Positions 10,683 to 21,811 of a DNA stretch of 64,000 nt are shown piece by piece. Every line of letters begins with the position of its first letter. Position 1 is the stretch's first letter. The translations under genes and the position numbers were made by a program. This DNA is from S009-33 sp041694255 (GTDB lineage: Bacteria > Patescibacteriota > Gracilibacteria > Absconditabacterales > Absconditicoccaceae), in the NCBI GenBank assembly GCA_041694255.1, contig JASMTN010000010.1:34770-98769 (forward strand), read 5' to 3'. The notes below the pieces were generated by a model. It was not told the origin of the DNA and ran no database searches. It saw only the letters and a program-made list of their open reading frames with translations.

Positions 10683-11351
10683 ATGAAAGAAAGATTAGAT
10701 AAATATATAAGTAACTTATGAATTGCTTCAAGAAGTGCAACTAGAAAATTTATAAGAGAATGATTTGCTCAAGTAAATAATAAAGATGTATTTAAATCAG
10801 ATTTTAAAGTTACAGAATGAGATATAATCAATTTTAATGGAGAAGAAATACCAGTTAAAAAAGATATAACTATACTTTTACACAAACCAGCTTGATATGT
10901 AAGTTCAGATATAGAAGATGGGCACCATCCTTCTTACAAAGAACTTTTAGAAGATTGTCCATACAGCAATTTAGTTAAGATAGCTTGAAGACTTGATGTA
11001 GATACTGAATGACTTTTAGTATTACTTTCAGATGGTAAGAAAATACATCAGATCATATCTCCAAAGAAAGAAAAAGAAAAAAAATACTATGTAAAACTTT
11101 CAAAAGATATAAAAGAAGAATATATTAAAAGATTAGAAAAATGAATAAAAATAGATGATTATACTACTTTACCTGCAAAGATAGAAATTATAGATGATAA
11201 AAAAATCTATATAAGTATCATAGAATGAAAATTTCACCAGATAAAAAAGATGATGGAAGCAGTAGATAATAAAGTTTTGTATTTAAAAAGAGTAAGTGTA
11301 TGAGATTATAAGCTTTGAGATTTGAAAAAATGAGAATGGAAGTATGTTTAA
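10683..11351 (+). CDS. RsuA/RluB-family pseudouridine synthase
   Basis: A 222-residue enzyme that isomerises uridine to pseudouridine in rRNA. The N-terminal S4 RNA-binding domain begins MKERLDKYISNLGIASR. The catalytic domain contains HKPAGYVSS and GRLDVDTEGLL, which carries the catalytic Asp, and ends with EGKFHQIKKMM. The length and motifs fit the RsuA/RluB/RluE/RluF group, but the target base cannot be assigned from sequence. It is translationally close to hflX, and its stop overlaps the stop of the convergent downstream gene. Confidence 0.88.
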
Positions 11352-12892
11352 TTAATTTTGCTAAGATAGTTATATTTTTCTAATATAGTGTGCATCTTAC
11401 TTTCAAGTCTTGTATGTGTATTTCAAACAACATTTGTGTGATGTTCTTCCTTATAAAGTTGTTTTATAGACCACTGATTTCAGTTAATTAATATATTTTC
11501 TAAATGAGCTTTAACTTCACTATTATTTCTATTAAATATGTCACATAAAAATAAAATAGTTTGTTCTTCTGCTGATAATTGTATAGGTGTAAATTCTCCT
11601 CTATTTTCCCAAGCTTTTAATACCCAATCAGGATTTCATTTTTTTATTCAGAAAGAATTTGTATAATATTTACTAGTTCTTCTTAATGCAGTTTCAAATG
11701 ATGAGTATGCACTTTTAAAATCACCGTTATTCCACTTGAATTGAAAATATCATTCTGCTCAAGAGTTATTAAAATTTTCTACATTATAACCATCTGATTC
11801 CATATCTATGAAAAACATCAAAAAAGATCTTAGGTTATTTAAGATTACTTCCTTATCTTTTATTTCTATTCATTTTGACTCTATAAGGTCTAATGCTACT
11901 TTTTCTACTTTATTAGTAAGATGAAAATTTTCTAAGAAATCAAGATAATTAAAATTTTTGTTCTCATTTTCCATTAATAGTAATAGTCTTTCTTTAGTTA
12001 TTAATTGTTCTTTTAATAAAACATCTTTTATATACTTTATTTTAAGATCATCATAATCTTCAATATCAGTGCTTAATATTGATTTTATTCTTTTAATGTC
12101 TTTATCTTCAAAATTTCAATTAATAAGTAATAATCAAAGATTTAATTTTTCTTTTTTGTTTTTTCTAATTTCTTCTTTTTGTTTTTCAATATTTCTTTTT
12201 GAAATTATATTTATTCTATAATCCAATATATTTATGATTGTTGTTTTATTGCCTTTTATATTAAATTCTATTTGATTGTTAAATTCACTTTTTTTATCTA
12301 TAAAATCTGACACTATATTGTATAATATATAATTTAATTCTTTATCATCTAAAAGTAAATTTTTAAAACCATTTTTTTTAAAAAATTCATAGGCTTTTTC
12401 ATAATTTTTATCTAAAAAATTAATATATTCTAATGTAAACTGGTCTATAAAATGTTTGATATTTTCTGTTTCATACAAAGACTCTATGTTAGTTTTTATA
12501 TCTATATTTTGTTTTACTTTATCTCTAAAAAAATCAAACTTTTCTCTACCATTTTCCAAGTTATTTCCTATGTCTTCAAAATTATTTTCTCAGATAACAG
12601 AGTCTGTATATTCTTCAAATAATTTATTTAAGCTACTTTTAGTTTTGTCTCATAAAAGTTTTTTTTCTTCAAAATAATAATCATAAACTTCTTTAAGTTC
12701 TTCATGCTCTTGGATTTGATTTTCTAAAAATAGTTGTTCTTTATATGTTAATTCATTTTTAGATAGTTTTTCTAATTTCTTATTTAAAAAATCTTTAGAT
12801 TCTTCTAAACTTTGTGAGTCATCTATTTGTTTTTTTAATTCTTCCTTTGAGTTTTTATCTAATATATATCACATACCTTCTAAAGCTAACAT
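11348..12892 (-). CDS. Coiled-coil protein with a lytic-transglycosylase-like C-terminal region
   Basis: A 514-residue, highly charged protein. Residues 1-330 are Lys/Glu/Asn-rich and predicted helical. From about residue 360 the segment MESDGYNVENFNNSGAEGYFQF resembles the SLT/lysozyme pattern ESG-N-SGA-GLFQ, with Glu365 in the catalytic position; the rest is not recognisable to me. If real, it would cut peptidoglycan. No signal peptide is visible, so export would need another route such as type IV secretion. The gene has its own consensus promoter and converges on hflX's partner with a 3-base stop overlap. Confidence 0.5.
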
Positions 12893-12926
12893 TTTTCAAA
12901 AATTACCTTAAATAAATATTATAATT

Positions 12927-12954
12927 ATTATAGTTTTAAATTGAAAAATGTCAA
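12927..12954 (-). promoter_or_regulatory. Promoter of the transglycosylase-like gene
   Basis: On the minus strand: consensus TTGACA, a 16-bp spacer and consensus TATAAT. This is the best match to the sigma-70 consensus in the window. Confidence 0.7.
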
Positions 12955-12969
12955 AAAATAAAATTATGT

Positions 12970-12997
12970 TTGATTTTCTTATTTGTATCCTTATATT
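12970..12997 (+). promoter_or_regulatory. Promoter of pyrH
   Basis: TTGATT, a 16-bp spacer and TATATT, back to back with the promoter of the divergent gene. Confidence 0.45.
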
Positions 12998-13037
12998 TGA
13001 AATTGCTAATATTTTATAAATATAAAAAACTCATAAT

Positions 13038-13754
13038 ATGAATAATACTAAACCTAAAAGAGTTTTACTTAAGCTTTCTTGAGAAGCTCTTGCTGATAAA
13101 CAAGGTTATTGAATAGATGTTGAGTTTTTAGATAAATTAGCAAAAAAAGTTGTATATTTAAGTAAATATGCAAATATACAAGTAGTTATTGTTATTTGAT
13201 GATGAAATATATTTAGATGAGTTGCATGAGCAGCTAGCTGAATAGATAGATGAACAGCCGACTATATGTGAATGTTAGCTACTATCATGAATGGTATGGC
13301 ACTTTGAGATAGTATAGAAAAAAATTGAAATGAAGTTAGAATTATGTCAGCAATTGAAATACCTAGAGTTTCTGAATGATTTATAAGAAGAAGAGCTATA
13401 AAGCATTTAGAGAAACAAAGAGTTGTAATAGCTGTAGCTTGAACATGAAATCCTTATTTTACAACTGATTCTGCAGCTGTTTTAAGAGCATTAGAATTAA
13501 ATTGTGATTTTATGGTAAAGTGAACAAAAGTAGATTGAGTATATGATAAAGATCCTATAAAACATTCAGATGCAAAAAAGTATCATATATTATCTATTGA
13601 TGAGGCATTAGAGAAATGACTTAGAGTACTTGATCAGTCAGCAATAGCACTTGCAAAAGATGAATGACTGGATATATTTGTAACTAAAATACAAGATATA
13701 GACCAAATATGAACCGAAGGTATAAAATGAACAACAATTACTTCTAAAAAATAA
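13038..13754 (+). CDS. pyrH: Uridylate kinase
   Basis: A 238-residue enzyme phosphorylating UMP to UDP, an essential pyrimidine step and a hexamer of the amino-acid-kinase fold. It shows RVLLKLSGEAL, IVIGGGNIFRG, the DYMGMLATIMN segment, VAGTGNPYFTTDSAA and KGTKVDGVYDKDP, all in the expected order. Many of the glycines are UGA. It opens a plus-strand gene run with rny 31 bases later. frr and tsf, its common neighbours, are absent. Confidence 0.96.
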
Positions 13755-13785
13755 AGCTACTTTTTTAAAATTAAATCAATTGAAT

Positions 13786-15249
13786 ATGAATTGAATTATA
13801 TCAAATTTTTGATGGTGATTTATATTCTTTCTAGTAATAATGTCCATTCTTTTAGGATGATTATTATGAAAGCTTATATATGATCACTACTTAGAAAAAA
13901 GATCTCAAGATCTTCAATCGAAAGTCGATAAAGCACAAGAAAAGTCAGAAAAAATAATTGAAAAAGCAAGAGAAAAGGCAGAATTAGAAACCTCTAGAAT
14001 GTTAAACAAAACACAGGAAGAAACAGCCAAAATGTTAGAAAAAATAAACAATCAAAAAGATGAGGTTTATAAAAAAGAAAATGAAGTTAATAAAATTATA
14101 CAAGAACAATCTAAAAAATTAAATGAAATATCTTGATTGTCTATTGATGAAGCTAAAGATATATTATTTAAAAATATAGAAGATGAATATAGCAAGGATT
14201 TATCATCCTATATAGAAAAAGTTAAAAAAGATGCTAATGAAAATGCTAAAAAAGAAGCAAATGCACTTATAGCTAAGACAATATATCGTGTAAGTGTAGA
14301 AAATTCAAATAATTTCTTGGTAGAAACAGTTGATTTACCTTCAGAAGATTACAAATGAAAGATAATAGGTAGAGAGTGAAGAAATATTCAATTCTTTGAA
14401 AAAATAACATGAGTTGAGCTTTCTATGGATGATACTCCAGAAGTTGTAAAAATTAGTAGTTTTGAACCAGAAAAAAGATTTATGGCAAAAATAACATTAG
14501 AAAAACTTATTAAAGATTGAAGGATAAATCCTGTATATATAGAAAAATTTTATAAAGAAACATCTTCAGAGTTAATAGATATACTAAAAACAATTTGAAA
14601 AGAAACATTGCTTGAGTTATGAATTCCAGTAATGAATCCTACAATACTTGAATATATAGGTAGATTTGAATTAAGATATTCCTATGGCCAAAACCTTTTA
14701 TGACATAGTAAAGAGGTGGCAACTATATCTGAATTATTGGCAAATGAACTTTGATATGACGGCTTGTTAGCAAAAAAAGCTTGATTATTGCATGATATAT
14801 GAAAGATAGATGTAAGTTCTTGAGAGTCTCATGCAAAAGTATGAGCTGATATACTTAGACAAAATAATATGGATGAAATCATAGTGAATGCAGCAGAATC
14901 TCATCACTTTGAAGTTAAACAAATACATCCTATTTCTTGGATAGTAACAGCTGCTGATGCTATATCAGCTTGAAGAGAATGAGTAAGGCACAATAGTAAA
15001 GAAAAATATGTAGAAAGAATAAAATCACTTGAAAATCTTGTATTAAACATAGAAGGCATTAAAAAAGCTTATATAATGCAAGCTTGAAGAGAAATATGGG
15101 CTTTTATAGATGAAAATATAGTATCTGATCTTGAAGTTCATAAGTTAAATAAAGAGATAAAGAATAAGATAGAACAAAACTTAGATTATCCTTGAATTAT
15201 TAAAATTGTAAGCATAAGAGAAAATAAAACTATAGAATATGCTTGATAA
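13786..15249 (+). CDS. rny: Ribonuclease Y
   Basis: A 487-residue membrane-anchored endoribonuclease that initiates mRNA decay. Residues 1-27 form the N-terminal membrane helix, followed by a long coiled coil (residues about 35-150, rich in Lys/Glu). A KH domain contains GKIIGREGRNI near residue 190. The HD domain has HSKEVA and LLHDIGK (near residue 333) and AAESHH. The length is slightly under the usual 510-520. The last sense codon is UGA (Gly), directly followed by the UAA stop, which fits UGA not being a terminator. Confidence 0.95.
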
Positions 15250-15306
15250 TTAATTTAAAAATGATAACCTAGTTATTAATAATTTAATCTTTAAATATAA
15301 TTAATT

Positions 15307-16242
15307 ATGATAGAAAAAACAGTAATAATATGAACAGGTTGAGCTGGTTTTACAGCAGGTATATATGCTTGAAGATATGCACTAAATCCGGTTATTATAT
15401 GAGCAAATGAATGATGAATGATAAATGAAAATCCAGTTGTAGAAAACTTCCCTTGATATAAAGATCCTACTTCTTGATTTGAAATAATGCAGGATATAAA
15501 AAAACAAGCAGAACTTTATGGTGCAAAACAAATAACAGACACAGTTAAAGAAATAAACCCTATAGATAAGGATGATTTTTCTAAGTGATATAATATATCA
15601 ACAAATTTTAATTGAGATATAAAAACTAAGTCCTTAATTCTTGCAATATGAACAGAGAAAAATAAATTAAATTTAAAGTGAGAGGATGAATTTTTTGGTA
15701 AATGAGTTTCTTATTGTGCAACTTGTGATGGTTTTTTCTTCAGATGAAAAACAACAGCAGTTGTTTGATGATGAGACACTGCATTTATAGAAGCATTATA
15801 TCTAGCAAACATATGTGAAAAAGTTTATATTATACATAGAAGAGATACATTTAGAGCTGAGCCTATACGGATAGAAAAAGCAAAGAAAAATGAAAAAATA
15901 GAATTTATAACAAATGCCAACACTGAAGAAGTATATTGAAATGGCAAAGTTGAATGAATTAAAATAAATAAAAACTGAGACATTATAGACAAAAAGATAG
16001 ATGGTTTTTTCATAGCAATATGAATGACTCCAAATAAAGTAGAGTGACTTGATAAATATATTGAAAGAGATGAAAAGTGATATATTAAAGTAAATTGATG
16101 TACATCAACTAATCTACCTTGAGTTTTTGCAGCATGAGATTGTACAACTTGAAACTGTTGATTTAGACAGCTTATAACTGCCTGTTGAGAATGAGCAGTT
16201 GCAGCAGAAAATGCTTTTAAATATATTAGTAAAAATGAATAA
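15307..16242 (+). CDS. trxB: Thioredoxin reductase
   Basis: A 311-residue flavoprotein that passes electrons from NADPH to thioredoxin. It has the FAD-binding IIGTGGAGFTAGIYAGR, the redox pair CATCDG, the NADPH-binding VVGGGDTAFIEALYLA with HRRDTFRAEP, and the C-terminal FAAGDC. A CGG codon at 15868-15870 follows RAEPI; by the code inferred here it is Trp. No thioredoxin gene lies in the window. The next gene overlaps the stop by one base (TAATG). Confidence 0.94.
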
Positions 16243-16670
16243 TGGATATTATTTATAATATTTTATTTTTTTTAATATGATTAATTTTTTGATGAATTAT
16301 TATCTACTTATGGGATAATAATAGATATTGAAATAAAGAAAAAATAGATAAGTGTATAAAAGAAAGAAAAAAATTTGAACAAAATAATGTTTTGTTAGAA
16401 AATGAAAATGATGAGTTACAAATAGAAATTGATCAATTATCAAAAGAACTTGAGCATTCCAAAAGAGAAATAGCTGAAAAAAATAAATATTTATCAGAAG
16501 ATAAGGTTGTAATAGAAAGGCTTGCACAAATTAAAGAACTTTCAAATAAAATATCTGATATACTTCTTGATTATGATAAAAATACAATAAACCAACTTTT
16601 AAAAGAATATAGAAAATGAGATATAAACAAAGAAGATGATGAAAATAATGAAAAAAAAATATGATGGTAA
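16242..16670 (+). CDS. Small membrane-anchored coiled-coil protein, unknown
   Basis: A 142-residue protein that I do not recognise. Residues 4-24 form one hydrophobic segment near the N-terminus. Residues 35-130 are a charged coiled coil with heptad-like Leu/Ile spacing (ENENDELQIEIDQLSKELEH). The start overlaps the trxB stop in a TAATG junction, so translation is probably coupled. A large hairpin follows directly, suggesting that the transcript ends here. Confidence 0.7.
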
Positions 16671-16674
16671 TAAT

Positions 16675-16725
16675 AAATTGCAAGTTATGACATAAAAAAA
16701 TAAAAAATGTTATAACTTGCAATTT
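16675..16725 (+). terminator. Long hairpin ending the pyrH-trxB gene run
   Basis: Nineteen-base arms (16675-16693 and 16707-16725) pair fully, allowing one G-U, around an A-rich 13-base loop. The arms contain TTGCAAGTTAT. Only four Ts extend past the stem, so it may be a terminator, an mRNA-stabilising end or a repeat element. Confidence 0.6.
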
Positions 16726-16758
16726 TTAGGTTAATATTTTTAACTTGTAATCTATATT

Positions 16759-17724
16759 ATGTGAACAATACTTACTTGAATTAAACCTTCTGCAAATCAA
16801 ATACATTTATGAAATTATTTTTGAGCTATAAAGCAACTTTTAGAACTACAAAAAGAAAATAACATTTTTCTAATGATAGCTAATTTACATGCTTTTACTA
16901 CTGTACATGAAAAATGAATGATTTCACAATCTGCTTTAAAACAAGCAAAAATATACCTTGCATGTTGATTAGATCTTAATAAAGTTACACTTTTTAGACA
17001 ACATAAAGTATCTGCACATGCTGAGCTTAACTGGATATTAAGTTGTATAACTCCTTTTGGAACTTTAAGAAGAATGCATGCTTTTAAAGATGCTATAGCA
17101 AGATGAGAACAAGAAAAAATCTCTGCTTGAGTTTTTAACTATCCTACTTTAATGGCATCTGATATACTTTTATATAATCCAGATTATGTTCCAGTTTGAT
17201 GAGACCAAAAACAACATGTTGAGTATGCAAAAGATATTGCTGAAAAGTTTAACTATCTTTTTTGAGAAACTATAAATATACCTGAAGAAATGATAAATAA
17301 AAAAGTTTCTAAAGTTCCTTGAATAGATGGTAGAAAGATGAGTAAATCTTACAATAATTATATCTGAATACTTGATGATGAAAAAACTATTTTAAAAGCT
17401 ACAAAAAAAGTTGTTTCTGATAGTATACCTCTTTGAACTCCAAAAAATCCTGATGAATGTAATGTATATAATATATTAAAATTATTTTTAGATGAAAAAG
17501 AAGATGAAAACATAAGAAAAAAGTATGAAACTTGAGATTTTTCTTTTAAAGATATGAAAGTATTGTTATATGAAAAAATAATAAATTTTGTTGAACCTAT
17601 ACAAAAAAAATATAATAATATAACAGATGAAGAAGTAGAAAAAATACTTATTGAAAATGAAAAAAAAGCAAATAAAATAGCAAATGAAAATATACAAAAA
17701 ATATATAATGCTATATGAATGTAA
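16759..17724 (+). CDS. trpS: Tryptophanyl-tRNA synthetase
   Basis: A 321-residue class I synthetase. The start reads MGTILTGIKPSANQIHLGNYFGAI, with the HIGH-like HLGN, and the KMSKS loop is GRKMSKSYNNYI. The second codon is UGA (Gly). The enzyme is of special interest because CGG and CGA appear to be tryptophan codons here, so it may charge an additional tRNA-Trp. That tRNA is not in the window. Confidence 0.95.
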
Positions 17725-17775
17725 ATAATATTAACAAGTTGAAAGTAGCAAGTTTAAATTTTAACCTTTATTATT

Positions 17776-18498
17776 ATGAAAGTTTTTCTTAAAGTTCTTG
17801 TGTTTTCTATAATTATTATATGATGATTATATTTTTTTGCACCAAACTTATTTAAAAATTATATAGATTTTTCATCTAAAGAAATAGATATTAATGAGTA
17901 TACACTTACTCCTGAACCTGGAAAATTATACTTATTAAATCTTAAAATACTAAACTCAAAAAAATATGATTTTAATACTATAAAATGAGGTACTCAACTT
18001 TATTTTGATGCTATAGAAGTTTTTAATACAAATATAATTAATTTACTTGATAATGAAAACTCAGATAAAAAAATCATACTCAATACTCATATAAAACAAC
18101 TTGAACAAATACAAAAAAAATTATCAAGTAGTATAAATAGTTTGAACAATACATATAAAAAAGAACAAAATAAAGCTCAAGAATACCTTGAACTAAAAAA
18201 TTATTGAGATAGTAAATTTAATGATGGTTTTGCAACAAGAGATGCTAATTTGGTTGTTGAAGGTATGGAACAATCTTATGCAAATTGACCTATATATACA
18301 GAACATAGAATACTTTCAAATGCTGGTAAAGTGCTTATATCTAAATTAGAGAACATTAAAAGTCTAGTAGATGCTAAACTAATTTTGTTACAAAATAATT
18401 CTGACACAATAGTTGATAACTATGATATTATAAAATGAAATATATTATGAAAATTAACAGATCTTAAACAAAGATTAGAATTAAATAGATACAATTAA
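17776..18498 (+). CDS. Single-pass membrane protein, unknown
   Basis: A 240-residue protein that I do not recognise. Residues 4-24 are a membrane segment or uncleaved signal (FLKVLVFSIIIIGGLYFF). The rest is helical, with a polar coiled coil (NTHIKQLEQIQKKLSSSINSL) and a helical C-terminus, presumably outside the membrane. The length and layout recall LemA-like proteins, but no defining motif is visible. A repeat unit (AAGTAGCAAG) lies just upstream and another overlaps the stop codon. Confidence 0.65.
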
Positions 18499-18557
18499 AG
18501 TAGCAAGCAATTAGTAGCTTGAAAAAATATGAAATTGTAACTTTAAACTTGCTACTT
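18498..18557. repeat. Inverted repeat AAGTAGCAAG / CTTGCTACTT
   Basis: Ten-base arms at 18498-18507 and 18548-18557 are perfectly complementary. The same arm occurs singly near 17742-17752 and as an inverted pair at 31201-31210 and 31350-31366. It lies between the unknown gene and tRNA-Arg. Confidence 0.6.
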
Positions 18558-18568
18558 GTGACTATCAT

Positions 18569-18642
18569 GAGCTTGTAGCTTAACTGGATAAAGCCTCACC
18601 CTGCGAAGGTGATAATTGTGGGTTCAAATCCCACCAAGCTCA
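18569..18642 (+). tRNA. tRNA-Arg, anticodon GCG
   Basis: A full cloverleaf of 74 nt. The acceptor is GAGCTTG with CAAGCTC plus discriminator A, the D stem is GCTT with AAGC, and the anticodon arm TCACC-CTGCGAA-GGTGA gives GCG. The T arm is GTGGG-TTCAAAT-CCCAC. CCA is not encoded. Anticodon GCG reads CGC and CGU only; most bacteria instead use ACG edited to ICG, which also reads CGA. argS follows 36 bases downstream. Confidence 0.95.
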
Positions 18643-18678
18643 AATTACATTATATATTTAAAATAAAAATATTATTAA

Positions 18679-20649
18679 ATGAAAGATAAGATTGTACAAA
18701 TTCTTAAAAAAATATTAGATATAAAGGAAAATATAATAGAAGAAAAAATTGAAGTACCTCCTAAAAAAGAAATGTGAGATTTTGCATTTCCAACTTTTTT
18801 TCTTGCTAAAGAACTTAGAAAAAATCCAAATATAATTGCTCAAGAACTTATAGAAAAGATTGAAAAAGAAAATAATTGATTGTTTGAAAAAATAGACCAA
18901 GCTTGACCTTATATAAACTTTTTCTTATCAAAAAATATATACAATGAGACATTTAAAAGTATATATAAAAAGGAAGTAAAAGAAAAACATAATCAAAAAA
19001 TTATAATAGATTATATAGGTGCAAATGTATGAAAACCACTTCATATATGACATATGTGTACTCCAAATCTATGACAAGCTATCATAAATACATATAAAAA
19101 ACTTTGATATGATGTTAGATGAGACTCACATATATGAGATTGGTGAATTATATTTTGAAAACTTATAGTTGCTTATCAGCATTTTTGAAATGAACAAAAA
19201 CTTAAAGAAGATGCAGTTGAACACTTATTTCAACTTTATGTAAAAATTACAAGTATTATAGAAACTTCTCAAAAAATCCAAACTTTATGGGAACATATAT
19301 ATTATATCTTATGAGATGATGATGAAAAGGTTGAAGAAATTTTTATAAAAGCAAATTGACAATTTAAGGTATTAGATAATGTTAAATATGAATGAAAAAA
19401 TCATGTAATACCATGAAATAATTCTATAGAAGATATATATAATGCATTATTATATATTAAAAATAATAATATAATACAAGATACTTTTTATTTAGATCAA
19501 ATAGACAATATAAATAAAGATTTTGTATATAATATAACAGATACTAATATACATAGTGCTTTTTATGATCTTTCTTCTTGAGATGAAAAATATATATCTT
19601 ATTGGAAATTATTCACAAAAGAAAGTATAGAAGCTATGCAAAAGCAGTTAGATAAAATAAATGTAAAACCAGATTATAATATATGAGAAAGTTTCTATGA
19701 ATGATTAAACTTACCAAAACTTGAAAACTACCCTGACCTTAAACATAGTATGAAAGATATTGTCCAAGAACTTATAGAAAAAAACATAGCAACAAAAAAT
19801 GAAGATGGTTCAGTGTGAGTTGAATTTGAAAATCTACCTTCTTGTATACTTGCAAAAAGAAATGGAACTCATGGTTATCTTGCTTCTGATTTAGCTTGAA
19901 TCAAATATAGAGTTGAAGAATTTAAAGCTGATAAGATAATCTATTTTGTAGATGTAAGACAAAAACTTCACTTACAACAAGCATTTACTATTGCAAAGAA
20001 AGCTTGATGGGTAGATAATACAGAACTTGTACATGCAAGCAATGGTTTTGTAAAACTTGAAGATGGTGCTATGAGTACAAGAAAATGAAAGATTATAAAA
20101 CTTGATAAACTACTTGATACTGCTATAGAATATGCTCAAAATATATTAAAAGAAAAATGAAAAGAAGATAAAAAACTTGCAGAAATCATATGAATATGAG
20201 CTATCAAATATGAATATCTAAGAAAAAATAGAGAGTTAGATATAACTTTTAAATGGGATGAATTTATGACTTTTGAGTGAAACTCTGCTCCTTATATAAT
20301 GTACACTTACACAAGATGAAAAAGCATATTAGAAAAATCATTATTTGACATTAAACAAAAAATAAATATATTTAATTTTACAGAAAAAGAAGAATTTGAA
20401 CTAATCAAAAAGTTATGAGATTATAAAAATATATTGCATAAAACAATATATGAAAACTACCCTCACATACTTGCAAACTATATTTATGAACTTACAAAAA
20501 TATTTAATAGTTTCTATGCAAATATAGATGTTCTATGAGAAAATAATGAGCAAAGAAAAACTTCAAAACTTGCACTTATAGAACAAACAGTAGAAACCAT
20601 AAAGGATTGATTCAATATTCTTGGTATAAATGTACCTGAAAAAATGTAA
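18679..20649 (+). CDS. argS: Arginyl-tRNA synthetase
   Basis: A 656-residue class I synthetase. It contains IDYIGANVGKPLHIGHM with the HIGH motif, then GDSHIGDWG, and the KMSKS-equivalent MSTRKGK. The C-terminal all-helical anticodon-binding (DALR) domain has NSAPYIMYTYTR and ends TIKDGFNILGINVPEKM. It is the cognate enzyme of the tRNA-Arg encoded immediately upstream. A 160-residue segment with low complexity between the HIGH and KMSKS regions is Ile/Asn-rich, typical of this AT-rich genome. Confidence 0.95.
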
Positions 20650-20674
20650 ATTTATTATATAAAAAATATTAAAA

Positions 20675-21169
20675 ATGAGTCTACTTTCTTTAGATGAAAT
20701 ACAAAAATATAGTAGAAATTATGAGATACTTTATAGTATTGGCAAATTTAATATTATCAAAACAATCAATTGAATAAAATGAATTGTACATATGGACTAT
20801 CCTGATAATATATTATTTGTAAATTCTTGATTAATAGAGTATATAAATGATGATGAACATTATAGTTATTTTAAAATACAAGATAACAAATATAATATTA
20901 TAATTGAATTTCCTAAAAAATTAAAACCTAAAATAAATGAAAATTCTATAATTATAGAATTAAAATGATATTCAAGTAAAACTTTTCATAAGATATCTTG
21001 TGAATATTCAGAATGAGAAAATCCTACAAACAGTAAAGTTATATGAAAATATGATAGAAAAGATTTATTAAAAAGAAGGAATATACTTAATAGAAAATAC
21101 CTTTTATATAAAACAACATTTACTTTAAAGTCACTTTTAAAAAATGATACTATCTGACAAAACAATTAA
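20675..21169 (+). CDS. Small unknown protein upstream of dcd
   Basis: A 164-residue protein with no recognised motif. It is soluble, beta-rich in the middle (KFNIIKTINGIKGIVHMDYPD, then LFVNSGLIEYI) and basic at the C-terminus (KYDRKDLLKRRNILNRKYLL). The start is 25 bases after argS, and the 3' end overlaps dcd by 26 bases, so it is part of the same transcript and probably coupled to dcd. The C-terminal residues depend on UGA as glycine; with the standard code it would end four codons earlier. Confidence 0.65.
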
Positions 21170-21749
21170 GGAATATATAAGTAATAATAAACTTATAATA
21201 AAGTCTGACTATGGAATAGAGGATGTTATAAATAATATATCTTGTGCAAGTTTGGATGTAAGATTATGAAATAATTTTAAAATATTCCCAAGATCTAATA
21301 AAGTTTTAGATATGTATAATGGTCATAATATAGAACTTGAAGAAACAAATATTGAAGATGGTGATTTTATAACATTACAACCTTGAGATTTTCTACTTTG
21401 AACCACAAAAGAAATGTTTTGAATACCTGAAGATATAGTTGCAAGAGTTGAGTGAAGATCTAGCATATGAAGATTATGAATTTTAATACACTCAACAGCA
21501 GGTTTTATAGATCCTTGATTTTGATTAAATAATCCTGGAACAATAACTTTAGAAATTAAAAATATAAATACTGTTCCTGTAAAATTAAAAGTAGGTTCTA
21601 GAGTATCTCAAATAGCATTTGAAAGTATGACTTGTAGTTCACAAGTTCCCTACAATAAAAAAAAATCTGCCAAGTATAACTGACAAATAAAAGCACAAAT
21701 ATCAAAATTAAATAAAGATCCAAGTCAAAATAATGAAAGTCTACTTTAA
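21144..21749 (+). CDS. dcd: dCTP deaminase
   Basis: A 201-residue enzyme that deaminates dCTP to dUTP on the way to dTTP (or to dUMP in bifunctional forms). The family motifs ISCASLDVRLGNNF, VARVEGRSSIGRLGI with the catalytic Glu region, HSTAGFIDPGF and ITLEIKN are all present. It overlaps the preceding unknown gene. A terminator begins inside its last codons. Confidence 0.93.
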
Positions 21750-21765
21750 AAGTAGATTTTTTTTT
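21740..21765 (+). terminator. Intrinsic terminator of dcd
   Basis: TCTACTT and AAGTAGA pair across the dcd stop codon, followed by nine Ts. Confidence 0.8.
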
Positions 21766-21794
21766 ATAAAAAAAGACTCATCTGTTAATGAGTC
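21764..21794 (-). terminator. Intrinsic terminator of typA
   Basis: On the minus strand GACTCAT and ATGAGTC pair around a six-base loop and a run of seven Ts follows. It is back to back with the dcd terminator. Confidence 0.85.
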
Positions 21795-21811
21795 CTATAT
21801 AATCAATATTT

